NCBI RefSeq assembly: GCF_011378715.1
Contig: NZ_WTKU01000005.1
Location: forward strand, 124,001-188,000
Reading direction: 5' to 3'
From: Psychromonas sp. SA13A
GTDB lineage: Bacteria; Pseudomonadota; Gammaproteobacteria; Enterobacterales; Psychromonadaceae
Length of the DNA stretch: 64,000 nucleotides
The notes beneath the pieces are model-generated. The model saw only the letters and a list, made by a program, of their open reading frames with translations. It made no database searches and was not told the DNA's origin. Shown one piece after another: positions 8,435-19,481 of the stretch. Made by a program: the position numbers and the translations under genes. Position 1 is the stretch's first letter; every line of letters starts with the position of its first letter.

Positions 8435-9829
8435 CTATTTCCTAATTATTGGCAAATTAATAGTGATGGCTAAACCACCTAAAGCGGAATGGGTCGCAAC
8501 CATACTGCCTTGATGTGCTTGTACAATGGTTTCACAAATCGATAACCCTAAACCTGCCCCCCCACTTAAACGACTACGTGATTCATCAACCCGATATAAT
8601 CGTTCAAATAACTTAGGTAAAGCGGCATCAGGGACACTAGGTGCACTATCTTCAATACAAATAGAAAGCTGTTTTTTGTTTGTTTTAATATGTACTTGTA
8701 ATACGCCAGGCGAATCGGTGTAGCGTAGACTGTTTTCTAATAAATTAGAGAATAGCTGCGTTAATGACTTTTGATCTCCTTTAATATAAACCGGCTTTTT
8801 AAGATCAAAATGACTGTGCAACTGTATCTGTTTTTCTTGACACCGCAGTTGATATTGATTGCAACTGGTGGCCAATAATTGTTGTACATCAACCGAATCC
8901 GTTAAGTTAAATTGTAATCCTGCATCGGATAATGATAATTGATATAAATCATTCACTAGCTGACTTAAGTTCTGAACCTGATGGTGTAAAGAGTCAATAT
9001 ACTTTGGTTCAGGTTGACGAATACCATCCTGTAATGCTTCGATTTCACTTTTTAACACTGAAATAGGCGTGCGCAGTTCATGTGAAATATCTGCTAACCA
9101 CTGTTCTCTGGTCTTTTTTTGATGTAACAAACTTTGACTTAATTCATTAAATCTCGTTGATAATGCAGCAAGCTCATCTTCACCTTGTACTTCTATTTGC
9201 GTTAAATAATCACCTTGTTGTAAGGAATTAGCGGCGCTTTCAAGGCGTTTTAGTGGCGTTAAAAAATGTCGTACCAATAACCAAGATAATGAGAATGACA
9301 ATAAGGTTACCCACAACACAATCCACATTAGGTTATGTTGCTGCTCGCGATAAAAACTACTCTCTAATGCACCTGAAATAGCATTACGTTTTTTAGTGAT
9401 CACCCAACCAACCGTCTTACCTTGATAGCTAATCATCACTTTAATCAAGCCTTTTTTACTTTTGGGTTTAGGTTGATTTAATAGAGGTTGATAGTCTTTA
9501 TCTAAAATAAAAATACGTTTCATTAGACTTTCAACATTCCTTGCAGATGCTTGTCGCGGTTGATTATCTCCATGACGTGGTCGAGCAAATACTTGTGCGA
9601 TAACATCCCCCACAACTTTTGGAGACAAATCTTGCCAACCATTTAACGTTGAGTAAAAAGGCGCGATATGCTCAGCAACAAGTTGCAATTTTTCCTTTTC
9701 ACCGTGATTAAGATAATTCCGCAGTCCAGTTTGGAAGCTAGAGTTCATTAACCATGCCATGCCTATGACCATTAAAGAGCTAATGAATAACATAGAAATG
9801 AGAATTTTCTTGAACAAGGTTAGACGCAT
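8435..9829 (-). CDS. baeS: Sensor histidine kinase, BaeS-like
   Basis: This is a 464-residue membrane histidine kinase. A transmembrane helix at residues 8-28 is followed by a periplasmic sensor region and a second helix near 165-185. Then come a HAMP linker, the dimerisation domain with the phosphorylated His250 (DISHELRTP), and the ATP-binding domain with N box (LFSNLLENSLRYT), the D-box variant EDSAPSVP and G2 box (GGAGLGLSI). The G1 box reads EDSAPSVP rather than DxGxG, which is also seen in BaeS-type proteins. It phosphorylates the response regulator encoded immediately downstream. Confidence 0.88.
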   Translation of the reverse strand: MRLTLFKKILISMLFISSLMVIGMAWLMNSSFQTGLRNYLNHGEKEKLQLVAEHIAPFYSTLNGWQDLSPKVVGDVIAQVFARPRHGDNQPRQASARNVESLMKRIFILDKDYQPLLNQPKPKSKKGLIKVMISYQGKTVGWVITKKRNAISGALESSFYREQQHNLMWIVLWVTLLSFSLSWLLVRHFLTPLKRLESAANSLQQGDYLTQIEVQGEDELAALSTRFNELSQSLLHQKKTREQWLADISHELRTPISVLKSEIEALQDGIRQPEPKYIDSLHHQVQNLSQLVNDLYQLSLSDAGLQFNLTDSVDVQQLLATSCNQYQLRCQEKQIQLHSHFDLKKPVYIKGDQKSLTQLFSNLLENSLRYTDSPGVLQVHIKTNKKQLSICIEDSAPSVPDAALPKLFERLYRVDESRSRLSGGAGLGLSICETIVQAHQGSMVATHSALGGLAITINLPIIRK

Positions 9830-9966
9830 CTAGCACCCTTTTATCTAAATTGATTATCGACGCTTAACTGTAACATAAACTGAGATTTATTCCGTAGCGA
9901 GAATTAATACTCCTGCCGCTAAATAAATCACTTGCCTTAAAATATGTATGTCAAAAAGATTAGCTT

Positions 9967-10003
9967 AAAAAAAAGCCACTAAGTAAATTACTTAATGGCT
10001 TTC
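9967..10003 (-). terminator. Rho-independent terminator of icd
   Basis: The minus strand reads GGAAAGCCATTAAGTA, a short loop, then the complementary arm, followed by eight T. It lies about 75 bases past the icd stop. Confidence 0.85.
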
Positions 10004-10075
10004 CAATGACATACTATAAAGTATGTTAAATTTTATAACTTCAACAACAAGGTCATAAAATACTGTTTAAAACGA

Positions 10076-12613
<2,538 letters not shown>

Positions 12614-13306
12614 ATGAACCAACCTCCAATAAAAAAAACCAATAGCACATTTAAAGCAGACGCAAAGAGCAGTCCACGAAAAACCAAAAAACCTTCGCAT
12701 TTTAATGTTAAAAAAGCAGCGCATAAAACCTTTGTTCCGAAAAAAGCACTACCTAAAGCAATGCAAAAAATCGTTCTATTTAACAAACCTTTTGATGTGT
12801 TAAGCCAATTTACCGATGAAGGTAACGCTGACAGCTTTCGAGAAACCTTAAAAGACTACATTACGATCCCTAATATCTATGCTGCGGGTCGTTTAGATAG
12901 AGATAGTGAAGGTTTATTGGTACTAACCAATGACGGGCAATTGCAAGCGGACATCACGCAGCCAGGTAAAAAGACGGAAAAAACCTATTGGGTACAAGTT
13001 GAAGGTGCCCCAAAGGAAGCTGACTTAGACAAATTACGTCAAGGTGTGAAATTAAAAGATGGTATGACCTTACCTGCAAAAGTAAAGATAATGGACAACC
13101 CTAATATTTGGGAGCGATACCCTCCGATACGCGAACGAGCGAACATTCCTACTACGTGGTTAAGCATTACCATTTCTGAAGGGCGCAACCGACAAGTACG
13201 CCGAATGACGGCTAATATAGGCTTTCCGACATTACGTTTGATTCGTTACTCCATTGGCGAATGGACCATTAAAGGGCTTGATAACGGGACTTTCAAAGTA
13301 CTTTAA
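12614..13306 (+). CDS. rluE: 23S rRNA pseudouridine synthase RluE
   Basis: RluE converts one uridine of 23S rRNA (U2457 in E. coli numbering) to pseudouridine. The catalytic Asp lies in [19 protein letters not shown]. NPPIRERxxIPTxWL-type and [23 protein letters not shown] blocks match RluE closely. The first 50 residues are a lysine-rich, poorly structured extension, as in E. coli RluE, and the domain proper begins at [14 protein letters not shown]. There is no S4 domain, as expected for this member. The chosen ATG follows AAGGGC; a later internal start at the conserved domain is possible. Confidence 0.93.
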   Translation: MNQPPIKKTNSTFKADAKSSPRKTKKPSHFNVKKAAHKTFVPKKALPKAMQKIVLFNKPFDVLSQFTDEGNADSFRETLKDYITIPNIYAAGRLDRDSEGLLVLTNDGQLQADITQPGKKTEKTYWVQVEGAPKEADLDKLRQGVKLKDGMTLPAKVKIMDNPNIWERYPPIRERANIPTTWLSITISEGRNRQVRRMTANIGFPTLRLIRYSIGEWTIKGLDNGTFKVL

Positions 13307-13350
13307 AAAGCAATCAGTTATTTAACAAGCAATCAGAGTTTTAACAGTAA

Positions 13351-13403
13351 AAAGCCCGAAGCATAAATTTACTCAGAGCCAACTCTGAATGGATTCGGGC
13401 TTT
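13351..13403. terminator. Bidirectional terminator between rluE and murI
   Basis: Arms AAAGCCCGAA (13351-13360) and TTCGGGCTTT (13394-13403) enclose a second small hairpin (CAGAG/CTCTG). It can serve both converging genes. Confidence 0.82.
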
Positions 13404-13426
13404 ATCGATTTATTACTACAAGTGAC

Positions 13427-14338
13427 CTAAAGCCCACAAAAATTAATATCTAAAAAGCCCCGCTCTTTAAAACTCATTGTTAAAGCGGTTAAATGTGCTT
13501 TGCTTTCAAACTGGCGGGTATAAAAAGCCTGATGATTTAATGGGTACTTGTTTAATGGGTAATTGTTTAATGGGTAATTGTTTAATAGCTGAGAACTTGA
13601 TAGTGGATCGTTTAATAATTGCTCACTTGATAACTGTTCATCTAATAACTGTTCATCCAGTGATAGAGGATTTAATAACTGCTTTACACGCAACGCAATC
13701 GCTTGCCCAGAGTCAACTAAATGAACCGGCCGAGCGAAACAGGCACTGATTTCTTCTTTGAGTAGAGGGAAATGAGTACATCCTAATACTAATGTATCAG
13801 GCATGTTATCTTCATTCTTTAACCAAGGTGCTAATATTGCTCTAAAACTATCTACATCAAGTACTTTCCCTATCAACTTATCTTCGGCTAATTTAACCAA
13901 TTGAGTAGAGCCAATACGCAGTACCGTTTTATCAGCGGCAAACTCATTAATTAACGTATCGGTATAAGCACGCTCTATAGTACCCGGCGTTGCTAATAAT
14001 CCAATCACATTATTAGCAGTGATTAAAGTAGCAGGCTTGATGGCCGGGACAACCCCAACAATTGGTATAGTAAAGTGCAGGCGTAATGCATCAAGCGCGA
14101 CAGTGCTCGCGGAGTTACACGCGATGACAATTAAATCAACCGAGTGCAACTGCATAAATTCAGTTAATAATTGTGTTAGTCGATGAATTAATTGTTCTCT
14201 TGGCAGCTCACCATAGGGGAAGTAAGCATTATCAAACAAATATTGACACTTGATAGTAGGATTATATTTAACTATCTGTTCGTAAACAGATAAACCACCG
14301 ACTCCAGAATCAAATATAAGTACTCGTTTGGCTGACAT
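13427..14338 (-). CDS. murI: Glutamate racemase
   Basis: MurI makes D-glutamate for peptidoglycan in the cytoplasm. The two catalytic cysteines are visible in VIACNSAST (near residue 75) and LVLGCTHFPLL (near residue 190), and the N-terminal FDSGVGGLSV loop is intact. The 303-residue protein is some 30-40 residues longer than usual because of a low-complexity insert near residues 222-265: imperfect five-residue units ending in QL or PL, the last three reading NNYPL, NNYPL, NKYPL. At DNA level these are 15-bp tandem repeats. The normal C-terminal segment resumes after the insert, so the enzyme is probably active. The start follows AAGGAAG. Confidence 0.93.
   Translation of the reverse strand: MSAKRVLIFDSGVGGLSVYEQIVKYNPTIKCQYLFDNAYFPYGELPREQLIHRLTQLLTEFMQLHSVDLIVIACNSASTVALDALRLHFTIPIVGVVPAIKPATLITANNVIGLLATPGTIERAYTDTLINEFAADKTVLRIGSTQLVKLAEDKLIGKVLDVDSFRAILAPWLKNEDNMPDTLVLGCTHFPLLKEEISACFARPVHLVDSGQAIALRVKQLLNPLSLDEQLLDEQLSSEQLLNDPLSSSQLLNNYPLNNYPLNKYPLNHQAFYTRQFESKAHLTALTMSFKERGFLDINFCGL
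13527..13665. repeat. 15-bp tandem repeats inside murI
   Basis: Units of 15 bases, of which three adjacent ones (TTTAATGGGTAATTG-like) are nearly identical, code for a five-residue periodic insert in glutamate racemase. The frame is kept because the unit is a multiple of three. Confidence 0.75.
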
Positions 14339-14527
14339 TTTCTACTTCCTTGGCAAAAAAAGTATTTTAGCCTGTAATCAAAGCATAAAGAAATAAAATG
14401 ATCATTAACCTGGTAATAATGATGGTCGGTTTTAGCTAGCCAACAGCTACTCGCTGTTTTAGAATGCCCCTCCATTTAAATGCTATTGAAAAATAGTCAG
14501 TGATAGATATAAAAAACAGAGGTTATT

Positions 14528-15634
14528 ATGAGCTTAGAATTTGTTGATCCGGATAATTATGAATCACAATTAGACGCTAAAAAAGAGCAATTTACAGCTC
14601 TCTTTTCAACCTTTGAACTCCCTGAATTAGAATGTTTCGATTCACCAAAAACACATTACCGTATGCGCAGCCAATTTCGAGTTTGGCATGAAGATATGGA
14701 CCTGTATTTTTACATGACTAACCAAGAAACGCGCCAGCGTATACGTGTAGAACAATTTGCTCCTGCGAGTGAATTAATTAATCGATTAATGCCACGCCTA
14801 GTAGAAGAGTTAAAAGTATCCCCTATTCTTCGCTATAAATTATTTCAAGCTAACTTTTTATCAAGCATGAGTGGCGAAATTATGGTGAGCTTTCTTTACC
14901 ATAAAGTTTTAGATGATGAATGGTTAACGGCGATTAAAGCATTAAAAACCCGCTTATCTAAAGAGTTTAAGATTAACTTTATTGGTCGAGCACGCAAACA
15001 AAAACTGATTGTCGATCATGATTATGTAGTAGAAAAACTAAATGTAGATGGGCAACAATTAATATATCAACAAGTTGAAAATAGCTTTACCCAACCTAAT
15101 ACAGAAGTTTCGATTAAAATGCTTGAGTGGGCTATCGAATGTACACGAGATAGTGAAGGTGATTTATTAGAACTGTACTGTGGTAATGGTAATTTTTCTT
15201 TAGCATTGGCAAAGAACTTCAACCGAGTATTAGCGACAGAAGTCTCTACTCCATCGGTTAATTCTGCACAATATAATATTGCCGCAAATAATATTGATAA
15301 CGTGAAAATTGTTAGAATGTCTGCTGAAGAATTTACTCAAGCGATTAATGGCGAGCGAGAGTTTAATCGTTTAAAAGAAAAAAATGTCGATTTATCTAGT
15401 TATCAATGTAATACCATTTTCGTTGATCCACCACGGGCTGGCCTTGATGATGATACCGTTGAAATGGTACAAAAATATGACAACATCATGTACATCAGCT
15501 GCAATCCTGAAACGTTAAAAGCGAATCTTGATGTATTTACTCAGACACATGAGATTAAAAAATTCTCTCTATTTGATCAGTTCCCTTATACACACCATAC
15601 CGAAGCGGGTGTGTTTTTAGTTAAAAAGCATTAA
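14528..15634 (+). CDS. trmA: tRNA (uracil-5-)-methyltransferase TrmA
   Basis: TrmA makes 5-methyluridine at position 54 of tRNAs using S-adenosylmethionine. The 368-residue protein has the AdoMet site [16 protein letters not shown], the [12 protein letters not shown] motif, and the catalytic-cysteine motif YISCNPETL near the C-terminus, with a [12 protein letters not shown] end. The N-terminal [14 protein letters not shown] region is the TrmA-specific RNA-binding part, and no TRAM or Fe-S cluster region is present, which separates it from RlmC/RlmD. The ATG follows AGAGG. Its stop codon lies in the end of a decayed repeat element (15631-15692). Confidence 0.95.
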   Translation: MSLEFVDPDNYESQLDAKKEQFTALFSTFELPELECFDSPKTHYRMRSQFRVWHEDMDLYFYMTNQETRQRIRVEQFAPASELINRLMPRLVEELKVSPILRYKLFQANFLSSMSGEIMVSFLYHKVLDDEWLTAIKALKTRLSKEFKINFIGRARKQKLIVDHDYVVEKLNVDGQQLIYQQVENSFTQPNTEVSIKMLEWAIECTRDSEGDLLELYCGNGNFSLALAKNFNRVLATEVSTPSVNSAQYNIAANNIDNVKIVRMSAEEFTQAINGEREFNRLKEKNVDLSSYQCNTIFVDPPRAGLDDDTVEMVQKYDNIMYISCNPETLKANLDVFTQTHEIKKFSLFDQFPYTHHTEAGVFLVKKH

Positions 15635-15692
15635 CTATTCAGAAGATTGTTATCTGAGCCTATTTACTTGTTGAAATATGCTTATATAAACA
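15631..15692. repeat. Decayed left end of a relative of the 172-bp MITE
   Basis: These 62 bases align without gaps to the first 62 bases of the MITE copies, with about 46 identities by my count. The best-kept parts are the terminal TAACTA, GAGCCTATTT-like and GTTGAAA-ATGCT segments. No matching right end is seen. The first bases overlap the last codon and TAA stop of trmA. Confidence 0.6.
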
Positions 15693-15718
15693 AAATAAAA
15701 AAACGGGTCGATAAATAC

Positions 15719-15756
15719 AAAAAAGCTACATACCTAAGTATGTAGCTTTTTATTTT
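15719..15756. terminator. Bidirectional terminator between trmA and the dienelactone hydrolase gene
   Basis: A 13-bp perfect stem (AAAAGCTACATAC and its complement) with loop CTAA lies at 15721-15750, preceded by A and followed by TTATTTT. The MITE copy inserted exactly at the foot of its T-tract. Confidence 0.87.
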
Positions 15757-15928
15757 GTAACTACTCAAGCCGTTGCTATTTAAGCCTATTTCTTCGTTGA
15801 AAAATGCTCATTTAAACCACTAAACTGCGCTTTTTCGCCTTGAACTAAGCATAAATAGCTTAGCCCTGAGCATTTACGTTTTTATTTTGGTAAAAAGCAC
15901 TCAGTTTTAATGGGGCCTGAGTAGTTAC
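15757..15928. mobile_element. 172-bp MITE-like element, copy 2, with 8-bp target duplication
   Basis: Same length and orientation as the copy at 6121-6292, with four base differences by eye. The ends are GTAACTACTCA and TGAGTAGTTAC. The 8 bases TTTATTTT occur directly on each side (15749-15756 and 15929-15936), a perfect target duplication of part of the terminator T-tract. It has no coding capacity. Confidence 0.88.
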
Positions 15929-15971
15929 TTTATTTTTACACTTAACTGACGCGCTTATTAGCTAACTAAAA

Positions 15972-16898
15972 TCAAGCCGTGGCTAGATGCTTATTAAAAA
16001 AGTTGATACTTCTATCCCAAGCAAGGTCGGCCATGGTTGGAACGTAGCGAGCTGTTGAGTCATTATGAAAACCATGATTGGCTTTTTCATACATATGCAT
16101 TTCATAATCCACATTATATTTTTTTAAGTCCGCTTCATATTCTGGCCAATACGCATTCACCCTTTTATCAAGCTCAGCTAATTGAATTAATAAAGGTGCT
16201 TTAATATTTTTTCTTAATTCTGCTTTAGCAGGGGTTCCGTAGAACGGCACACCCGCATCCAGCGTTTCAGGGATAGTTGCTGCCAGCATATTGACAATAT
16301 AGCCACCAAAACAAAAACCTACTGCACCTAGTTTTCCATTACTCTGTGGATGTGTTTTTAAATAATTAGCTGCTGCAATAAAGTCTTCTTCAATTTTATT
16401 TTTATCTAACGAACTTTGCATCTTTTTACCTTGGTCATCATTACCTGGGTAGCCACCAAGTGAATGTAAGACATCAGGGGCAAAAGCAATAAACCCTGCT
16501 TTTGCCAAACGACGAGCAACATCTTTTATGTAAGGATTTAAGCCGCGATTTTCATGAATAACCAACACCACAGGTAATTTACCGTCTACAACTTTTGGTG
16601 TAACAAAATAGCCTCTGCCTTCACCGTGCCCTTTCGGTGATGGGAATGTTTGGTAGGTTGCAGTGATCTCATCATCATTAAATGAAATTTGTTCAGCGAG
16701 CGCATAATTAGGCGTTAATGCAGTTGAAAGTGTTGCTAAGGTAATACCGGCTCCTGCAATACCAGCTAGTCGTCTTAAAAATGTACGTCTATCTATATCT
16801 CCATGAGCATATTCATCATACCAGTCAAAGGCTTCTTGGGGGATCTGCATGCTAGGCTGGTTTTCTGGTGCTTTAGTTATATTAGCTTTATTAGTCAT
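15972..16898 (-). CDS. Dienelactone hydrolase family protein with Tat-type signal
   Basis: This alpha/beta-hydrolase has about 308 residues. After about 37 residues comes a twin-arginine pattern (RRTFLRRLAGIAG) and a hydrophobic stretch ending near ALAEQ, suggesting export in folded form by the Tat system, although the leader is longer than usual. The catalytic triad is Cys in GFCFGGYIV, Asp in LAELDKRV and His in KANHGFHND, as in dienelactone hydrolases. The substrate is unknown; Tat-type members such as YghX are uncharacterised. The ATG at 16898 has a GAGAG site at proper distance; a GTG two codons earlier is an alternative. Prephenate dehydratase lies upstream on the same strand, 220 bases away. 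Confidence 0.85.
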   Translation of the reverse strand: MTNKANITKAPENQPSMQIPQEAFDWYDEYAHGDIDRRTFLRRLAGIAGAGITLATLSTALTPNYALAEQISFNDDEITATYQTFPSPKGHGEGRGYFVTPKVVDGKLPVVLVIHENRGLNPYIKDVARRLAKAGFIAFAPDVLHSLGGYPGNDDQGKKMQSSLDKNKIEEDFIAAANYLKTHPQSNGKLGAVGFCFGGYIVNMLAATIPETLDAGVPFYGTPAKAELRKNIKAPLLIQLAELDKRVNAYWPEYEADLKKYNVDYEMHMYEKANHGFHNDSTARYVPTMADLAWDRSINFFNKHLATA

Positions 16899-17118
16899 AT
16901 TCACACTCTCATTATTAATAAATTATTACATTTAAAAACGATCGTTCAAACAATAACCAATTTAAAACCTAGTGTAAAATTTATTCTTAATAATCAGTGA
17001 TCATCAACCTATTCCTAGCGTCATTTTTCATATCTTTATTATTTTTGCAAGGATGTAACGATCTAATAATCGATAAAGTGAATAATAACTTAGTGCAGTG
17101 AAAACGATTTAAATAGTT

Positions 17119-17964
17119 TTAATTGACGGCTTTAATATAAGAGCCAATCACTGTTACTGCATATTGAGCTTGTATCTCAGCTAACGCAGAAGCGATATGT
17201 TGATCTTCTTGATGTCCATCTATATCAATAAAAAAGTGATAATTACCTATTTGTGAACGAGTAGGACGAGACATGATAGAGGTTAAATTTACTTTTTGCA
17301 TTGCAAAAGCACTGACAATACTGCCTAAAACACCCGGACAATCTTGTTTATTATTAACAACCAAAGTGGTTTTATATTCTTTATCCTGAATCCGTGCTTG
17401 AGGTGTTTCAGAAAGTACTAAAAAACGTGTTTGATTATTAGCATAGTTGGTTACGTCATTATCAACTATGCTTGCTTCAGTCGCTTGTGATAAAGCATGT
17501 TGCGGAATAATTGCACCAGCCGATTTACCTTTTTGTTGCGCTAACACCAAGGATTCAATATTGCTTTGCGTGTTGTGTATTCTAACACCTTCCAATCCAT
17601 TGATGAATTCAGAGCATTGCCCATGAGCAACAAACTGCACATACAAATCACGTAGATCAGAGAATTGCTCACAGAATCCAACAAATGAGAATTGAATCGG
17701 CAATAGCAGTTCAGAGATAACAAACAGCTTAGTATCCAATAATTGGTCTAAAACTACCTGCACATAACCTTCGGATAAGTTTTCAATGGGTAAAACACCT
17801 AATTGACAGTCTTTGCCAACGGCTTGAAAGGTTTGTGATAGCGTAGAGTAATATTTAATATCAGTATTGGGGACGGGATTTTTATCTTGAATAGCTTGAA
17901 TATACTGCTTAGTAGCGAGATCTGAGAATGTATCTTTAGGGCCAAGTGTCGCGATAGTAAGCAT
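17119..17964 (-). CDS. pheA: Prephenate dehydratase, single-function
   Basis: This enzyme makes phenylpyruvate from prephenate for phenylalanine synthesis. The 281-residue protein begins directly with the dehydratase domain (TIATLGPKDTFSDLA) and includes the NQTRFLVLS motif, then an ACT regulatory domain (TTLVVNNKQDCPGVLGSIVSAFA, with the ESRP-like motif changed to MSRPTRSQIGNYHFFIDI). The chorismate mutase domain fused to this enzyme in E. coli PheA is absent. The start at 17964 is chosen because the longer frame from GTG 18018 would begin inside the rpoH terminator hairpin. Another pheA, tyrA or aroQ-type mutase elsewhere is expected. Confidence 0.87.
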   Translation of the reverse strand: MLTIATLGPKDTFSDLATKQYIQAIQDKNPVPNTDIKYYSTLSQTFQAVGKDCQLGVLPIENLSEGYVQVVLDQLLDTKLFVISELLLPIQFSFVGFCEQFSDLRDLYVQFVAHGQCSEFINGLEGVRIHNTQSNIESLVLAQQKGKSAGAIIPQHALSQATEASIVDNDVTNYANNQTRFLVLSETPQARIQDKEYKTTLVVNNKQDCPGVLGSIVSAFAMQKVNLTSIMSRPTRSQIGNYHFFIDIDGHQEDQHIASALAEIQAQYAVTVIGSYIKAVN

Positions 17965-17992
17965 AGAATACCGAGTTGATCTTAGAGAGGGT

Positions 17993-18020
17993 AAATAAAA
18001 AGGTGAGCCTGAGCTCACCT
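17993..18020 (-). terminator. Rho-independent terminator of rpoH
   Basis: The minus strand has AGGTGAGC, a two-base turn, and the complementary arm, then TTTTTATTT. It lies 18 bases past the rpoH stop and directly ahead of the prephenate dehydratase gene. Confidence 0.85.
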
Positions 18021-18037
18021 GATAATATTCTAACTAT

Positions 18038-18886
18038 TTAGAAGTCCATGTTAGTTTTTAATTTCTTAAGAGCATTCGCTTCTAACTGACGAACACGCTC
18101 CGCAGAAATATCATAACGAGCAGCTAAATCGTGTAAAGTGGCTTTTGGCTCACTCAACCAACGAGAATTTAAAATATCTTGGCTACGTGCATCTAACGTT
18201 GATAACGCTGAATACAATTTATTCTTTGTATGAGACTCAGTATTTTCTTGCTCAATTTGAGTTTCAACGCTTGCACTTTTATCTTCAAGATAGTGCATCG
18301 GTGCAAAGGTATTGTCATCATCGTCATTAACACTTAAATCAAAAGATTGATCTTGAGCATTTAAGCGAGACTCCATTTCAAGTACATCTTTAGTACTTAC
18401 ATTTAACTCTTCAGCAACCGCTTCTACTTCTTCTTTTTTGAACCAACCTAAACGTTTTTTAGATTTACGTAAATTGAAGAATAATTTTCGTTGTGCTTTT
18501 GTCGTTGCAATTTTTACAACACGCCAATTACGGATCACGTACTCATGAATCTCTGCTTTAATCCAATGCACAGCAAAAGAAACAAGACGCACACCCACAG
18601 TTGGGTCAAAGCGTTTAACCGCTTTCATTAGTCCTACATTACCTTCTTGAATTAGATCCGCTTGCGCTAAGCCGTAACCTGCATAACTTTTAGCAATGTA
18701 AGCAACAAATCGAAGATGCGACATGACTAATTTTTTAGCGGCTTCTAAATCACCTTTGTAATATAGACGCTCTGCTAACTCTTGCTCTTCTTCAGCGCTT
18801 AGCTTAGCAAATGAGTTTACAGATTGAACATAGGCTCCAATACTTCCTTGAGGAACTAGACTCATTGAATTTATTGTTTCACTCAT
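18038..18886 (-). CDS. rpoH: RNA polymerase heat-shock sigma factor (sigma-32)
   Basis: This 282-residue sigma factor directs transcription of heat-shock genes. Region 2 includes [43 protein letters not shown] and the aromatic -10 reading helix; the RpoH box is seen as [17 protein letters not shown]. Region 4 ends with [15 protein letters not shown]. Length and order agree with gammaproteobacterial RpoH. It is downstream of ftsYEX as in E. coli, with a small PanM-like gene between. Translation control by mRNA folding, known in E. coli, is possible but I cannot judge it here. Confidence 0.96.
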   Translation of the reverse strand: MSETINSMSLVPQGSIGAYVQSVNSFAKLSAEEEQELAERLYYKGDLEAAKKLVMSHLRFVAYIAKSYAGYGLAQADLIQEGNVGLMKAVKRFDPTVGVRLVSFAVHWIKAEIHEYVIRNWRVVKIATTKAQRKLFFNLRKSKKRLGWFKKEEVEAVAEELNVSTKDVLEMESRLNAQDQSFDLSVNDDDDNTFAPMHYLEDKSASVETQIEQENTESHTKNKLYSALSTLDARSQDILNSRWLSEPKATLHDLAARYDISAERVRQLEANALKKLKTNMDF

Positions 18887-18996
18887 GTTTTACCTTAATA
18901 CTTGAAGTTTTAATAATAAGTGTTTCGATACTAATCAAACACTCTATATTATACAGTATCAAATTGAAAATAAAATATTTTACTTACCTAATAACC

Positions 18997-19320
18997 CTAA
19001 CTGGCTATCAAAAAATTGAAGTAACATCTTTTATCTAACTTGCGTTTTACAAAACGGGATAACCAATATTGTCCGATACTATGATGTTGAAAAACATCTC
19101 GAAAATGTAATGAATTGATACGCATAATCTGACCATCAAATAGATCAAAAGTTCCGTAAGCAACCAACCGTCCATCAATACGAATAACAAGAATTTCTTT
19201 ACAATTAGCAATCAAATCAATCAGCGTCATGCCTTTATGGAAGGCCATTTGTTCTTGAATGAGCACTTGGCATGTAGGTGACGAAATGGGTAACAACTGA
19301 ATATCAACATTTTTTTTCAT
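18997..19320 (-). CDS. Small GNAT-like protein, probable PanM/PanZ homologue
   Basis: This 107-residue protein lies between ftsX and rpoH. The segment VIRIDGRLVAYGTFDLFDGQIMRINSLHFRDVFQHHSIGQYWLSRFVKRK resembles the strand pair, the LRV-x(7-8)-R-x-G-x-G-Q-Y turn and following helix of PanM (YhhK), the factor that activates cleavage of aspartate decarboxylase PanD. The acetyl-CoA loop is degenerate (HHSIGQYW), as expected for a GNAT used as a binding partner. In E. coli panM is also near rpoH-ftsX, which supports the call. The start at 19320 has an AGGTG site; the family assignment is moderate. Confidence 0.58.
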   Translation of the reverse strand: MKKNVDIQLLPISSPTCQVLIQEQMAFHKGMTLIDLIANCKEILVIRIDGRLVAYGTFDLFDGQIMRINSLHFRDVFQHHSIGQYWLSRFVKRKLDKRCYFNFLIAS

Positions 19321-19481
19321 AAAACACCTGAAATCAAATTCCCTTAGCAAACCCGTGAAGTAGATCACATATTACAGGCAAAACAAAAGAGATCAAGCAG
19401 TTGTTTTTGATTTATTTTTATAAAAAATTGGTATTAAGTTATTCCATAAGCGTCTAAAAGCAGCAATTATAGTGATTAAAA

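Noticed and set aside
14272..14475. Small minus-strand frame overlapping the murI start
   Set aside because: It overlaps murI in another frame, and no ribosome site or family is apparent.
17119..17964. Fused chorismate mutase-prephenate dehydratase as in E. coli
   Set aside because: The protein begins with the dehydratase domain; no mutase helices precede it.
17965..18018. N-terminal extension of prephenate dehydratase from GTG 18018
   Set aside because: It would start in the rpoH terminator stem, and the residues are not part of the conserved domain.
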